Shown here: positions 29,197-39,618 of the stretch, one piece after another
Position numbering within the stretch: the stretch's first letter is position 1
Layout of the letters: the number at the start of each line of letters is the position of its first letter
The notes under the pieces: model-generated
The model's database searches: none
The model's input: the letters and a program-made list of their open reading frames with translations, nothing else
Told to the model about the DNA's origin: nothing
Assembly: GCA_016711125.1 (NCBI GenBank)
Contig: JADJTQ010000006.1
Span: forward strand, 248,001 to 312,000
Length of the DNA: 64,000 bases
Direction of reading: 5' to 3'
DNA from: Saprospiraceae bacterium
GTDB taxonomy: Bacteria > Bacteroidota > Bacteroidia > Chitinophagales > Saprospiraceae
Translations under genes and position numbers: made by a program

Positions 29197-29277
29197 GTGC
29201 ACAGCAAAGAAAATATCAGACAGAATTGCGATTTCACCAGGTGTCAAACGTCATTAGGGTGTAATTAATGAATTATA

Positions 29278-30306
29278 ATGAATAGGTTGGAGGATAAAAT
29301 ATTACAATACATCATCTCCGGTAAGGTTACCGAAGATCATGCTATTGATAAGGAGATCCGTGAGGATCCCTCCTTTGACCAGACTGATATTGACCTCCTG
29401 AATAGGATTTGGTCCGGGGCAGATGATTTAAAAGACTACCAAAGAGCTCCTCACGACACGGCATGGCAGAATATCCTAAAAGAGACCGGTATCAAACCGA
29501 ATGTCAGAAGGATAAATCAAACCGGACTTTGGATGGTGGCAGCCTCGTTTATTGGGTTGATTACTTTGGGCCTCTATTTCCTGCTTCAGGATCCGTATAT
29601 TACTTATCAGGCGATGGCCAATCAGGAATATACTTTACCAGACAACAGTACGATAGCCTTGCAGGAAGGTGCCAGGATACGATACCTCAAACCGGATGAC
29701 TTTGCTAAAGCTGTCACCCGGGAAGTATATCTTGAAGGACAGGGAGTTTTTGAGGTCATCGCTGATGCTTCAAGGCCATTTAAGGTCATTACGTCATTAA
29801 CCTCCGTTGATGTATTGGGCACTGTGTTCAGGTATCGTACAGAAGGGATTTTTTCCGAATCTGAAAACCTGGAAGGACAGGTTCGTTTTGCAACGAATGA
29901 CGGACAAAATGAAGTGGTACTAAATCCAGGAGATAAGGCTTCCTTTGATGGAACCTCAATGGATGTCGAGCGCTACGAACCACCTCCACCGCCACCTCAA
30001 CCTCTGGTCATCCCTACCAACAATATAAGCATTGCCGATCTAATTGATATTTTGGGATATCAGTATCCGGTCGTACTAGAGTTTTTACCATCAGTACAGT
30101 ACAGTAATGTGGTGGTCAAAGTAGATTTGAGTGTCAATAATCTGGATACTATGATCAACAATCTGGTCAAGGATCCCGCAATACAAATTGAAGCCATCAA
30201 AACATCGAGTGGATACCGAATATCCAGTCTTGCCGCTGAACCTTCTGGTTTAGTACCTGATTATACCTTCGATATGATGGTGACAGGAGTAAAACCAAAT
30301 GAATAG
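29278..30306 (+). CDS. FecR-family anti-sigma factor
   Basis: Inner-membrane regulator that holds the ECF sigma factor and receives a periplasmic signal. A cytoplasmic N-terminal part (1-80) is followed by one membrane helix (LWMVAASFIGLITLGLYFLL). A FecR domain follows: EYTLPDNSTIALQEGARIRY, VYLEGQGVFEVIADASRPFK and TSVDVLGTVFRYR, then VVLNPGDKASFD. After a Pro-rich linker (six consecutive Pro) a C-terminal domain of about 75 residues looks like the DUF4974 type that contacts the TonB receptor signalling domain. It lies between the sigma gene and an acyl-CoA ligase gene. Confidence 0.9.
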   Translation: MNRLEDKILQYIISGKVTEDHAIDKEIREDPSFDQTDIDLLNRIWSGADDLKDYQRAPHDTAWQNILKETGIKPNVRRINQTGLWMVAASFIGLITLGLYFLLQDPYITYQAMANQEYTLPDNSTIALQEGARIRYLKPDDFAKAVTREVYLEGQGVFEVIADASRPFKVITSLTSVDVLGTVFRYRTEGIFSESENLEGQVRFATNDGQNEVVLNPGDKASFDGTSMDVERYEPPPPPPQPLVIPTNNISIADLIDILGYQYPVVLEFLPSVQYSNVVVKVDLSVNNLDTMINNLVKDPAIQIEAIKTSSGYRISSLAAEPSGLVPDYTFDMMVTGVKPNE

Positions 30307-30374
30307 TTCGTTTACCTTTTTTGGATGGGCATAACAAGTCCAGAAAAGAAAAGGGATTTAGTATATTTATTGAC

Positions 30375-32017
30375 ATGCAACCAGACAACTTACTCGACTA
30401 TTTTATCCAGTGGGAGCAAGAGACTCCTGATCAGGTTTTTTTGCGCCAAGCCATGGGAGGCTCCTGGAAGACCTGGACCTGGGCTGAGGCTGGTGAGGAA
30501 AGCCGGAGTTTAGCCCAAGCGATGATCGATCGGGGTCTAAAACCCGGTGACAAGATCGCCATCCTTTCTAAAAATTGTGCGCACTGGTTCATGGCCGATA
30601 TGGCGATTATGATGGGTGGTTTTGTTTCGGTGCCCATCTATCCGACCTTGTCTGCCGAGCACATTAATGAGATTTTGTTGCATAGTGAAGCGAAATTGGT
30701 GGTCGTCGGTAAACTAGATAATTTTGCAGCCCAGGTTTCGGGTATTCCTGAAAATTGTATGACAGTTTGCGCTGGTATTTACGGGGAGTCCGGCCAATAT
30801 AGTTGGGAGGAAATGGTTGCGTCAACAGATGCTTTGGAAGAAACATTTGATTGGCGTCAAGATCAACTTTGTACTATAATTTATACATCGGGCACGACCG
30901 GAAGAAGCAAAGGTGTAATGCATAGTATTGGCGCTTTTGAAGAAACATTGCGCATGCTTATTAAGGAGTTGCAATTGCCAATGCATCCCAGCCTTTTTAG
31001 CTATTTACCTCTGAGTCATATTGCTGAAAGATTAGCCATCGAAAATTATGGGATCCGGGTCGGAGCAACTTTTTCGTTTGCTGAGTCACTGGAGAAATTT
31101 AATGCCAATCTCGTGGAAACTCAGCCAGATTTATTCGTGGCGGTACCCCGTATTTGGGCCAAATACCGGGAAGGAGTGCTCAAAAAAATGCCACAGGGGC
31201 GCCTTGATTTATTATTGAAAATTCCATTTATTTCCGGTATCGTTAAAAAAGTATTCGAAAAAAATTAGGTCTTGCTAGAGCCAAAATATTTTTTAGTGGA
31301 GCAGCACCGATTTCTGCTGAACTGCAACAATGGTTTTTTAATTTAGGGATCAACATATTGCAAGTGTACGGTATGACTGAAGATTGTGTTTATGCTCACC
31401 TAAATCGTCGCCATGAAAATCGATTTGGCACCGTAGGGAAACCACTGCCAGGGCTTATGGTAAAATTTGGCGTGGACGGTGAGATCAGAGTAAAGTGTCC
31501 AGGACTATTCCAGGGTTACTATAAAGAACCCTCCTTGACCGCCGAGGCATTTGATGACGAGGGATATCTTCATACCGGTGATATTGGTGAGTATGATTCA
31601 GATGGTTTTTTAGTGATAACCGGCAGGGTCAAAGATCAATTCAAAACCGACAAAGGCAAATATATCGCACCAGCACCAATCGAATTGAAATTGCAGAACG
31701 ATCTTGTCATCGAACAGGCTTGCATTGTTGGTACGGGTATACCGCAGCCAATCTGTCTGGTGGTTTTAACCGAAGATGCGGCAAAAGCAGACCGAAATCA
31801 GATTGAAAATCAGCTTGTAGGGCGGCTTAAAAAAGTCAATGAAGATTTGGAAAACTATGAACGGATCGAAAAATTAATTATCGTCAAAGAAGGCTGGACA
31901 GTCGAAAATGAAATGCTTACCCCAACCCTAAAACTAAAACGCAATCTGATCGAGAGGCTTTATGGATCGAAATTTAAATTGTGGTTTGATAGTGATCGAA
32001 AAATAGTCTGGGAATAG
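30375..32017 (+). CDS. Long-chain fatty-acid-CoA ligase type AMP-forming enzyme, one frame break
   Basis: Activates a carboxylic acid, probably a fatty acid, to its CoA thioester through an acyl-adenylate. The P-loop is TIIYTSGTTGRSKGVMHS; further family words are LFSYLPLSHIAERL, KIFFSGAAPIS, LQVYGMTED and YLHTGDIGEYDSDGFLVITG. The frame stops at 31268 after KKVFEKN. The A-run 31258-31264 has seven A, and eight gives VFEKKLGLARAKIFFSG, so the two frames are one gene of about 547 codons. ATG 30375 starts at the conserved N-terminus; the earlier TTG 30321 adds unrelated residues. It starts 68 bases after the FecR gene and may share its transcript. Confidence 0.9.
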
Positions 32018-32311
32018 TCGTTCCTCTACATGATCACCCCGGGACTTCTGATTACCTGAACAATTGTGGTTCTACTTATATTTAGTGGGTCAAGCCATTT
32101 TTTTTATATAGGTGCAGAATATGTAGATTGTCTGGTTACAAAGTGACGAAGCTCCTTTCTTACGATATGAGAGAGCAGGGATTCGGCAAGCTACCCTGAC
32201 TTTGGCAGAACTCACCCTGACTTTTATATTCTGCGGCTTTTGCTTAAGGACACATGGGACAAATCCACTTTCCATGAATACGAAAGAACCCGATTGGTTT
32301 TTGTTCCAGGT
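32018..32311. other. Intergenic between convergent genes, with a REP-like remnant
   Basis: No gene. ATTCGGCAAGCTACCCTGAC at 32181-32200, followed by GGCAGAACTCACCCTGAC, is a degenerate version of the hairpin unit at 20888-20935. A TTCTGCGGCTTTTGC word at about 32229 also has a near match at about 23714. No intrinsic terminator with a T-tract is clear. Confidence 0.5.
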
Positions 32312-33877
32312 CTAAAAATGAATCATTGGAATCGCTTGACTAAATCGTTCAGATCTGATTTGGTAGAAATATTGACCAGGTAAAAGTTCCGGAACCTGGT
32401 GGCTGAGTTGATAGGAGCCATGAGGAAAGTATTTATTTTCTATTTTATGAATTTCTTGCCCCATCGAATTGGTAAGGCTTAGTTTTATCTGAGCACCTGG
32501 TGAATTAAAGGAGATATTGATTTTTTCAAAAAATGGATTAGGATACGGTTTAAATTGGAAAATCTGGAAATCTGAAATTGGTCCCGCAGCGGTTGTGGTA
32601 TTACATGCTGTTACAATGGGCAAATATTCAAAGTCGTGCGAAAATAAAGGTACTGTCTCCGCTTCACTGAGGCCAAACCAATCAATTAATATGGATCCGA
32701 AAATATTTTTAAAATCGATTTGAACCGGCACCCCACTTTGTGGCCCTACATTTTCTGCTATCTGTGGATTACCTCCAATGATACCAGGATTGACACAGCT
32801 GCCAAAGACGATCAGAGGGGCAGCATCTCCATGATCTGTCCCCAGGCTGCCATTGGATGCTATTTGCCGGCCAAACTCGGAGCGCGTCGCCCCAATTACA
32901 CGGTGATCCAGTTGCTGATTCCGCAGATCATCCATAAAGGCTAAGATGGCTTCCGAAAGATTGGACAAAAGTTGTGCATGACCACCAGTGCTTACATCGC
33001 CCTGACTGACTTGATTGGCGTGAGTATCAAAGCCATTAATATTGACGACATAGATTTTTGTTTTTAATCCACCTGAGATTAACTGGGTCACGATCTTCAG
33101 CTGATCTGCGAGTCGGTTCTGGCCAGTTTCCGGATAAAGGCTGGAAGCGTTAGTGCCTTTTTCAGCCACTTGACTCAAAACTTCGGCGTATACATTGGTT
33201 TGTTGTACCACCTGACGAAGAAAGTTGAGCTCATCACCATAAGGTAAATCGGGCAAAGTGCCTCCCGTGGTACCGGGAATCGTGATCAATGAAGTTGGGT
33301 CGTTGATCGCAAGTGAAAAATTGGAGGAGATTCCCTGACATGTTTCTGAGACCGAAGGGCCCAGGGTAATCGCAATCGGATGAGGGTTTTCGGTGTTTGG
33401 GTATCCTTCAGGGTATCCAAAATGTTGAGTGTCAAGGTATCTTCCGATCCAACCGGAAGTCAACACCTCTTGGGCTATAGAACCACTGTCCCAAATATCA
33501 GTCGAGCGAAAATGGCTTCGATTTTGATTTTCGTAACCCACACCTTGGATGATGGTCAGCACTTTCTCATCATAGAGTGACTTCATACCAGCCATCGCCG
33601 GATGAAGGCCGGTCTCGTCGGTCAGTTTTAATATTTGATTTTCAGGGAGTATAATATTGGAGCGTAGACTAAAAAGATCCGCATATTGATCTACCGGAAT
33701 CACCATATTTAGCCCGTCATTTCCTCCATTTTGTTGGATTAGTACGAAGACACGATCATTTTCTTCCTGCAATAAGGACGATAATTTACTATTGGCCATA
33801 ACCCCGATATTGACTCCTCCCAGCATCATCGGAAGTGAAAAAACCGAACCGGCCTTTAAAAATGATCGACGTTTCAT
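32312..33877 (-). CDS. DUF1501 protein with type IX secretion sorting domain
   Basis: A large exported protein. The N-terminus MKRRSFLKAGSVFSLPMML is Tat-like. The body matches the DUF1501 (sulfatase-like fold) family: FVLIQQNGGNDGLNMVIP, LHPAMAGMKSLYDEK, IIQGVGYENQNRSHFRSTDI, and TRSEFGRQIASNGSLGTDHG, whose His and Asp sit where sulfatases bind metal. The final 80 residues (KPYPNPFFEKINISFNSPG to the end, including QEIHKIENK) form a type IX secretion system A-type sorting domain, so the product is secreted and anchored outside. It is paired with the DUF1800 gene 35 bases upstream, an arrangement conserved in many bacteria. Biochemical function unknown. Confidence 0.92.
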   Translation of the reverse strand: MKRRSFLKAGSVFSLPMMLGGVNIGVMANSKLSSLLQEENDRVFVLIQQNGGNDGLNMVIPVDQYADLFSLRSNIILPENQILKLTDETGLHPAMAGMKSLYDEKVLTIIQGVGYENQNRSHFRSTDIWDSGSIAQEVLTSGWIGRYLDTQHFGYPEGYPNTENPHPIAITLGPSVSETCQGISSNFSLAINDPTSLITIPGTTGGTLPDLPYGDELNFLRQVVQQTNVYAEVLSQVAEKGTNASSLYPETGQNRLADQLKIVTQLISGGLKTKIYVVNINGFDTHANQVSQGDVSTGGHAQLLSNLSEAILAFMDDLRNQQLDHRVIGATRSEFGRQIASNGSLGTDHGDAAPLIVFGSCVNPGIIGGNPQIAENVGPQSGVPVQIDFKNIFGSILIDWFGLSEAETVPLFSHDFEYLPIVTACNTTTAAGPISDFQIFQFKPYPNPFFEKINISFNSPGAQIKLSLTNSMGQEIHKIENKYFPHGSYQLSHQVPELLPGQYFYQIRSERFSQAIPMIHF

Positions 33878-33912
33878 ATTGCTTTCTTTTTAAATTGATT
33901 GGAAATGGGAGA

Positions 33913-35511
33913 TTAGCTTAATTGATATTCGGGCAGACTCAGGAGAGCATAAAACATTCCTTTTAATCGATTTTCGACAGCAGTCTTTAATTGCACATTA
34001 TCCGGAGTCGATCGGTACAAGTCATATTCCAAAGTCCATTCATAATCAGGCAGTCCAGGAATTAATATAGATTTTAGGTATTCCTTTTGTTCATCTCCGA
34101 TTTCCTTTGGAAGGAGCAGAGATACCAGGTTATTAATCAGTTTTTTAGGATCATTGACGTCTTCGATTGTTTCAATCAGACTCAATAAGTCTACTCTCAA
34201 ACGCAGCCGGTCGACCTGCACTCCAGTGAATAAGATGGTCACGAAAAGTAACCTGTTGCTGAGCGTGGTCGAATTAATCCAGATGCGATAGTAAAGTGGC
34301 GGTTGATAATACGCTTTCCAGCCTGCCACCGAGGGTGCATTGAAATACGACATTTGTAGCAACTCAGCAAATCCGGCGATTCGCACCCATGTCAGGTATT
34401 TTGTGAAGATGTCTGACCCTAAATCAACATTTAATTGCTTCAAGGTACCAACGATAAAATCGATTGGATTCTTGATTGCACTTCCGACGGCATACTCATC
34501 AAAAAAATGTTGACTGCTGAGCAAGGCCTTGACCATTGGGTACATTTCATAATCGTTGTCGCGCAATATCTGAGCCATGGGTTCAATGATATTAAGCTCG
34601 ATATTCTCATCAATTTCATAGTATACAAACCATCGATAGATCTTTCGTGCCATAAATCGCGATACTTCGTCTTTGGTAAGAATGATATCGATCAAAAATT
34701 GGTATTCCTGATCACCCATATTTGAAATGGTTACATTGTCAAAGCGGTTGCTAAGTTGCTTGGTGGAAGTATCGTGTTGATTGCTTCTAAATAGCGAGCC
34801 CACTTCTTCATCGTCGCGGGAAAGGTAGCCGGTATCTTTCCATCCGGTAAGCACCTTAGCGACTTCCAATATATCATCTTCTGTATAATTGGTGTAGTCT
34901 CCTTCACCAACCAATGGGCCTTTGCCGATGGTAAATAATTCAAGGAGTTCGCGGGCGTAATTTTCATTCGGCTTGTTCTTTGTATTTTGATTGCCATTCA
35001 AATATCGCAACATGGTGGGGTCGATAGTAGTGATCTTTGCCAACTCTCTGAAATTTCCTAAAAAATTAGTTCGATAGTTGTTATTATTTCGATATCTAAA
35101 ATTTGCATCATTTATATCGGCTGTAACAAAATGATTGTACCAGAACAAAGTCATTTTTTCACGGATCGAAAATCCTTCGTGAATGGCCACACCCATTTGC
35201 CAGGCGAGCAATGAACGTAACCTGCTGTTTACTAGTTGATTGATGTTTTCGATCCTACTATAGGGTACATCTACCCAAGTCTCGCCGAGCGGAACCAAAG
35301 GATCATCTTCAAAAAAAGCATTGATCGGCGGATCTGGTAAATCATGGCTCACGAGTAATTTGTCGATGGTGCCTGACAAACCTAATTGAATGGCTTCATC
35401 GATATTTTCCTTGAGTGGCCCATACATGGTTCTTCTCAATAAGTGACTGGCTTGCTGTGATTCCCAGCTACCGGTGTATGGTTCTAAACTGAAATTGGAA
35501 AACCCACCCAT
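33913..35511 (-). CDS. DUF1800 family protein
   Basis: Uncharacterised family always found next to DUF1501. The start reads MGGFSNFSLEPYTGSWESQQ, then ASHLLRRTMYGP, the standard DUF1800 opening. Then come MTLFWYNHFVTADINDANFR, NPNENYARELLELFTIGKG-like KPNENYARELLELFTIG and DILEVAKVLTGW. KIYRWFVYYEIDENIE and NPIDFIVGTLKQL follow, and the end reads FYALLSLPEYQLS. No signal peptide is evident at this start. About 532 residues, intact. It is the first gene of the pair; co-expression with the secreted DUF1501 protein suggests joint export or a shared surface structure, but nothing about its role is established. Confidence 0.9.
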   Translation of the reverse strand: MGGFSNFSLEPYTGSWESQQASHLLRRTMYGPLKENIDEAIQLGLSGTIDKLLVSHDLPDPPINAFFEDDPLVPLGETWVDVPYSRIENINQLVNSRLRSLLAWQMGVAIHEGFSIREKMTLFWYNHFVTADINDANFRYRNNNNYRTNFLGNFRELAKITTIDPTMLRYLNGNQNTKNKPNENYARELLELFTIGKGPLVGEGDYTNYTEDDILEVAKVLTGWKDTGYLSRDDEEVGSLFRSNQHDTSTKQLSNRFDNVTISNMGDQEYQFLIDIILTKDEVSRFMARKIYRWFVYYEIDENIELNIIEPMAQILRDNDYEMYPMVKALLSSQHFFDEYAVGSAIKNPIDFIVGTLKQLNVDLGSDIFTKYLTWVRIAGFAELLQMSYFNAPSVAGWKAYYQPPLYYRIWINSTTLSNRLLFVTILFTGVQVDRLRLRVDLLSLIETIEDVNDPKKLINNLVSLLLPKEIGDEQKEYLKSILIPGLPDYEWTLEYDLYRSTPDNVQLKTAVENRLKGMFYALLSLPEYQLS

Positions 35512-35759
35512 GTTCTGGATTAATTATATGATATAAAAACAAGTGATCTCGTGAAAGTATACGTGACTTTTGACTCAAAGGTTGGGCCAAGGTTTAATTT
35601 CGAAGATAATTAATTGGATTTTCAGATATTTTGGTGTTGCACTAAAGAGAGTCTAAAAGGAATATTCTTCTGGAAGTAACAGAATAGAGTATTGAGGAAG
35701 AATACTTTTGGCACCTAGTTATTATCGAGGGTTACGCACCATTTTGGCATTAGTGATGG

Positions 35760-37078
35760 CTATGATTTTTCCATTCGCTCTACTACCAGAGCGCCCAATC
35801 TTTTTCCTTGAGCTACGCCATTTTCGATAGCAGGCATATAGTGGATGCCACCATAAAGCCGACTGATGGCAGCTTCGGACGAGGCATCGACAAATGATTT
35901 GAAAGAACGCATTGGCAGTCCATAAGGTATTTCGACGGTATCATCGAAAGCAAAATTATCACCATAGATGCTAGTTAACACCACCGCTGCTGCCGAAGAA
36001 ATTACGCTGTGACCACTAGTATATTCCGGAAAGGGAGGAGTCTGTAATAACGGAGTCCAATTTTCGTCAATATATTTGTTGATCACCGTTTCAGGGCGGA
36101 TCAAATTGCTCCGGTACTTTTCATCCCAGCAACTAATAAAAGCATCAAAAGAGCTATTGAAGTGTACACATATGTTTTTGCTGTCTTCATAATGTCGGCG
36201 CTATCCTTATGGGCGGCTACCTGAGCAATACCCATCCAATGTCCACCCGGTGTGATTTTTTTAGTAGCAAACATAACATGACCTTTATGATGGCTCACAT
36301 AGGGGTTACAGTCCCAAAACTGGGCAATGCTTGTTCTTTCTTCGTCCAGGTTTATGCCAGTCTCATAGACATGTTTGGTCTGCTTATAAAACTCGCTGTC
36401 TTCATTCATGTCATATTTAGTGGGTAAGGGTGGGGTAAACTGCTGGGCCGAGTCGATAATTAAGGGTCTGATGTCATTCCAGTGTGGCTCAATTCCTTCC
36501 ATATAGTCAGGAGGCGTAGGTTGCCATCTCCCTTCCTCATCACGAATGTCAAATTTTGGAAAAGTCCTGGTCTGATTATACTTATCTTGCTTGGCCCACT
36601 CCATGACATGTTCTTTAACTCCTAGTCCATAAGCAATCGATTGATCCAGTACTTTTTTCGGTACACCTGCGTCCGAATATTGCATTTTAAGTTCAGCGAC
36701 AAATTCGTCCATTTTCGGCTCTGAAAAAATCAGCGTCCTGCCAACATTAGCAAATGCAAAGACAGCCGCGATATCATAGTTAACCAGATCGGAGGTTGCC
36801 GGTGGTACTTCCTTTAGTTCGTGGATCGTACCCGCCAAGCTGGGATAACCGGGATGGCCATGACGTAGAGCTTCGTAACCGGCTATGCTCGCATAAGCAT
36901 AAATTCTACTGGCTACCGGTGGTGAGAATATGTCATATACGATAATGTCAGTCAATTTAGAAAGGGTGTTTCCTAAAAAGATGGGATCAGCAGCTTTTAT
37001 CTTGTAAGAGTCGTCTGTTTGACAGGTAAATTGAATCAAAGCCAGCAATAATATTAGGGATAACTGTAAACCTTTCAT
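35760..37078 (-). CDS. Vanadium-dependent haloperoxidase/PAP2-like lipoprotein, one frame break
   Basis: The start MKGLQLSLILLLALIQFTC is a probable lipoprotein signal. The body is alpha-helical and ends in the vanadate/phosphate-binding words of the PAP2 superfamily: FPEYTSGHSVISSAAA (His) and AISRLYGGIHYMPAIENG (Arg and His). In the first part KKITPGGHWMGIAQVAA matches related bacterial haloperoxidase-like proteins. As given, the frame ends at 36101. The A-run 36147-36150 needs one more A to give IALFDAFISCWDEKYRSNLI, then RPETVINKYIDENW. Reading both frames gives about 439 codons. It probably uses vanadate to oxidise halides or acts as a phosphatase; the two cannot be told apart here. Confidence 0.85.
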
Positions 37079-37294
37079 ACCTACTATGTCACCTATTTAG
37101 TTGTAAAAATACAACTAATGTCTCGCACTATATTACAAAGGGTTCTATTTAGATCAATTATTAGGTGCTGATGACAGCTTAATTGGCAAAGACAAAAACA
37201 TTGTCAGATCTTCACCCTAAACTGGTTGATATGCACTATCTTAGGAGACTTTGTGGTAGCAAAAGCTAATAAATAGTAAAACAGAAATAGCAAG

Positions 37295-38311
37295 ATGAGT
37301 TGTATGCGAAATCTATTAAGTATGATCCCCATTATTTTTCTGATCAATCAGGCGTGGTGTGGCACTGGTGATGATATGGTAAAAGCGGCGAATAAATTGC
37401 TGGCTGGACTTACACCGGATCAGAGGGCTCAGGTGACATTTGAGGTCAATGATACTAGCCGCGAAATCTGGCATTTTCTACCGGTCGCCTCATTTGATCG
37501 TTTTGGGTTGCCTCTCAATGAACTAAGTGATGCCCAGGATGCATTGGTCTTAGACCTTGTGAAAGCATCGCTGAGCACGGAAGGTTTTGATAAAGCAACC
37601 CAGATCATGAGCCTCGAATCAATCCTTAAAGTGATGGAAAACAATGCCCCAAGCCGCGATCCACAACAATATCATATTGCTGTTTACGGTACTCCGGCGA
37701 CCAAAGGCATCTGGGGCTGGTCTTTCAGCGGACACCATATTTCCCTGCATTTTACCATAGTTGATGGCAAAATTGCCAGTACCCCCACTTTCCTGGGATC
37801 TAATCCTGGTGAGGTACAGCAAGGGGATAAAAAAGGATTAAGAGTACTGGTTGATGAAGAAGAAACTGGTCTTGCATTGGTGGCCTCAATGACTGGAGAT
37901 CAGAAGAAAAAAGTAATGATAGCTGACAAAGCGCCGTACGAGATTTTTACTGCAGCAGAGAGTCAGGCCAAGCCGCTTGAGAATCTTGGCGTTAAATTCA
38001 GTGACATGTCATCCGATCAACAAAAATTATTAAAAGCTATTGTTGCAGAGTATGTATCCTGCATGCCCAAAGAGTTGGCAAAAGTCAGAATGGACAAAAT
38101 CGATCAATCGGGCTGGTCCAACATTGTTTTTGGCTGGGCAGGTGTCACCGACCGGTCCGATGGTCATTATTACAGGGTGCAAGGGCCTACCTTTTTGATC
38201 GAATTTGACAACACTCAAAACAATGCTAACCATGTACATACGGTTTGGCGGGATTTTAATGGTGATTTTGGAAGAGATTTGATCCGCCAGCATTATCAGA
38301 CCTCACACTAA
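37295..38311 (+). CDS. DUF3500 family secreted protein
   Basis: Uncharacterised family. A signal peptide (LLSMIPIIFLINQAWCG) is followed by LLAGLTPDQRAQVTFEVND and REIWHFLPV. The centre has IAVYGTPATKGIWGWSFSGH followed by HISLHFTIVDG, and the end has the His-rich word NANHVHTVWRDFNGDFG. The conserved His residues (GHHxSxH and HVHxVWRD) could form a metal or catalytic site; this is inference. 338 residues, intact. The sulfatase gene starts 8 bases after its stop, so the two are co-transcribed, hinting at shared substrates. Confidence 0.88.
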   Translation: MSCMRNLLSMIPIIFLINQAWCGTGDDMVKAANKLLAGLTPDQRAQVTFEVNDTSREIWHFLPVASFDRFGLPLNELSDAQDALVLDLVKASLSTEGFDKATQIMSLESILKVMENNAPSRDPQQYHIAVYGTPATKGIWGWSFSGHHISLHFTIVDGKIASTPTFLGSNPGEVQQGDKKGLRVLVDEEETGLALVASMTGDQKKKVMIADKAPYEIFTAAESQAKPLENLGVKFSDMSSDQQKLLKAIVAEYVSCMPKELAKVRMDKIDQSGWSNIVFGWAGVTDRSDGHYYRVQGPTFLIEFDNTQNNANHVHTVWRDFNGDFGRDLIRQHYQTSH

Positions 38312-38319
38312 TCGATCTG

Positions 38320-39618
38320 GTGCGGCATTCTAGTCTGCTGGTTTTTTTTCCGCTGCTTGCTTTGTTTTCTTTTTTGAGAACTGAAAAAGAAACCATGCCC
38401 AATGTAATTATCATCATGGCCGATGATATGGGTTATGAATGTCTCGGGGTCAATGGCTCGACCGAATATAACACTCCAGTGCTGGATGATTTGGCAAAAC
38501 GGGGAATGCGGTTTACCCGTTTTCATGCTCAACCTCTGTGCACTCCCAGCCGGGTTAAATTGATGACGGGAAAATATAATTTCCGCAATTATGAGAATTT
38601 TGGATTTTTAAGTCCTGATCAGTATACATTTGGACAGTTAATGAAATCGGCAGGTTATACCACTTGTGTGGTAGGTAAGTGGCAGTTAAGTGGACTGTAT
38701 CATGGTGATACCGATTCAAAAAATCATCTAAATCCATTTAAATTCGGTTTCGATGAATTTTGTCTTTGGCAGGTGACAAAAAGAGCCTTTGACGGCGAAC
38801 GTTATGCCAATCCCCTGATTGAGCAAAATGGTGAAATACTGGCGCAGGACAAAAATGCCTATGGTCCTGATATATTCAGCGACTATGCATTAGATTTTAT
38901 CAATAGAAATAAAAATAATCCATTTTTTCTGTACTACCCTATGGTTCTGGTACATGATCCTTTTGTGCCCACACCAGATAGTAAAACTTGGACGATGAAC
39001 GATGAAAGGTATGTCCAGGACACCTCCCATTTTAGCGATATGGTCTCCTACGCCGACAAGATCGTTGGAAAAATTACGAGACATATTGATCAATTGGGTA
39101 TCTCTGAAAATACCATCGTCATGTTTTTAGGTGATAATGGCACGAGCGTCAGGATCTGGAGCTCCACTCAGGATGGCATGGTGCAGGGTGCTAAAGGTAC
39201 GACCCTCAACACGGCCACGCATGTTCCGTTTATTATTAGTTGGCCATCCGTTATCACAGCTGGTAGCGTCAATGATGATCTATTGGGCATTCAAGATATT
39301 TTTCCAACCCTGTCAGAAATATCCGGACAAAAATCCATGGTAGATGGCATCAGTTTGATGCCGATACTACGAAATGAAAGATACGATGCTCGAAATTCAT
39401 TATTGATCTACTACAATCCTCATCATAGCGAAAATGTCAATAAAAATCGAAATGTGTATGCACAAACCAAAGAATATAAATTGTACAAAGACGGAAGCTT
39501 TTATAGCATCCGCAAGGACCCTTTAGAAAAACAACTGCTTAAATCATTGACGGTTAGCGAAATGACCATCTTGCGTGACTTGATGTCTGAGTTAAAAACA
39601 GCTCCAGCCATTGACTGA
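38320..39618 (+). CDS. Sulfatase (type I, formylglycine-dependent)
   Basis: Exported sulfate-ester hydrolase. The N-terminus is a short signal (LLVFFPLLALFSFL) from a GTG start at 38320. Then comes NVIIIMADDMGYECLGVNGS with the metal-binding Asp pair. The activation motif is CTPSRVKLMTGKYNFRNY: the Cys is converted to formylglycine, as in CxPSR sulfatases. VVGKWQLSG has Lys but Gln where GKWHLG usually has the substrate-contacting His, which is unusual. The second metal site is VMFLGDNGTS, and YYPMVLVHDPFVP is conserved. No maturase gene is in view. Likely desulfates a polysaccharide or small sulfate ester; co-transcribed with DUF3500. Confidence 0.92.
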   Translation: MRHSSLLVFFPLLALFSFLRTEKETMPNVIIIMADDMGYECLGVNGSTEYNTPVLDDLAKRGMRFTRFHAQPLCTPSRVKLMTGKYNFRNYENFGFLSPDQYTFGQLMKSAGYTTCVVGKWQLSGLYHGDTDSKNHLNPFKFGFDEFCLWQVTKRAFDGERYANPLIEQNGEILAQDKNAYGPDIFSDYALDFINRNKNNPFFLYYPMVLVHDPFVPTPDSKTWTMNDERYVQDTSHFSDMVSYADKIVGKITRHIDQLGISENTIVMFLGDNGTSVRIWSSTQDGMVQGAKGTTLNTATHVPFIISWPSVITAGSVNDDLLGIQDIFPTLSEISGQKSMVDGISLMPILRNERYDARNSLLIYYNPHHSENVNKNRNVYAQTKEYKLYKDGSFYSIRKDPLEKQLLKSLTVSEMTILRDLMSELKTAPAID

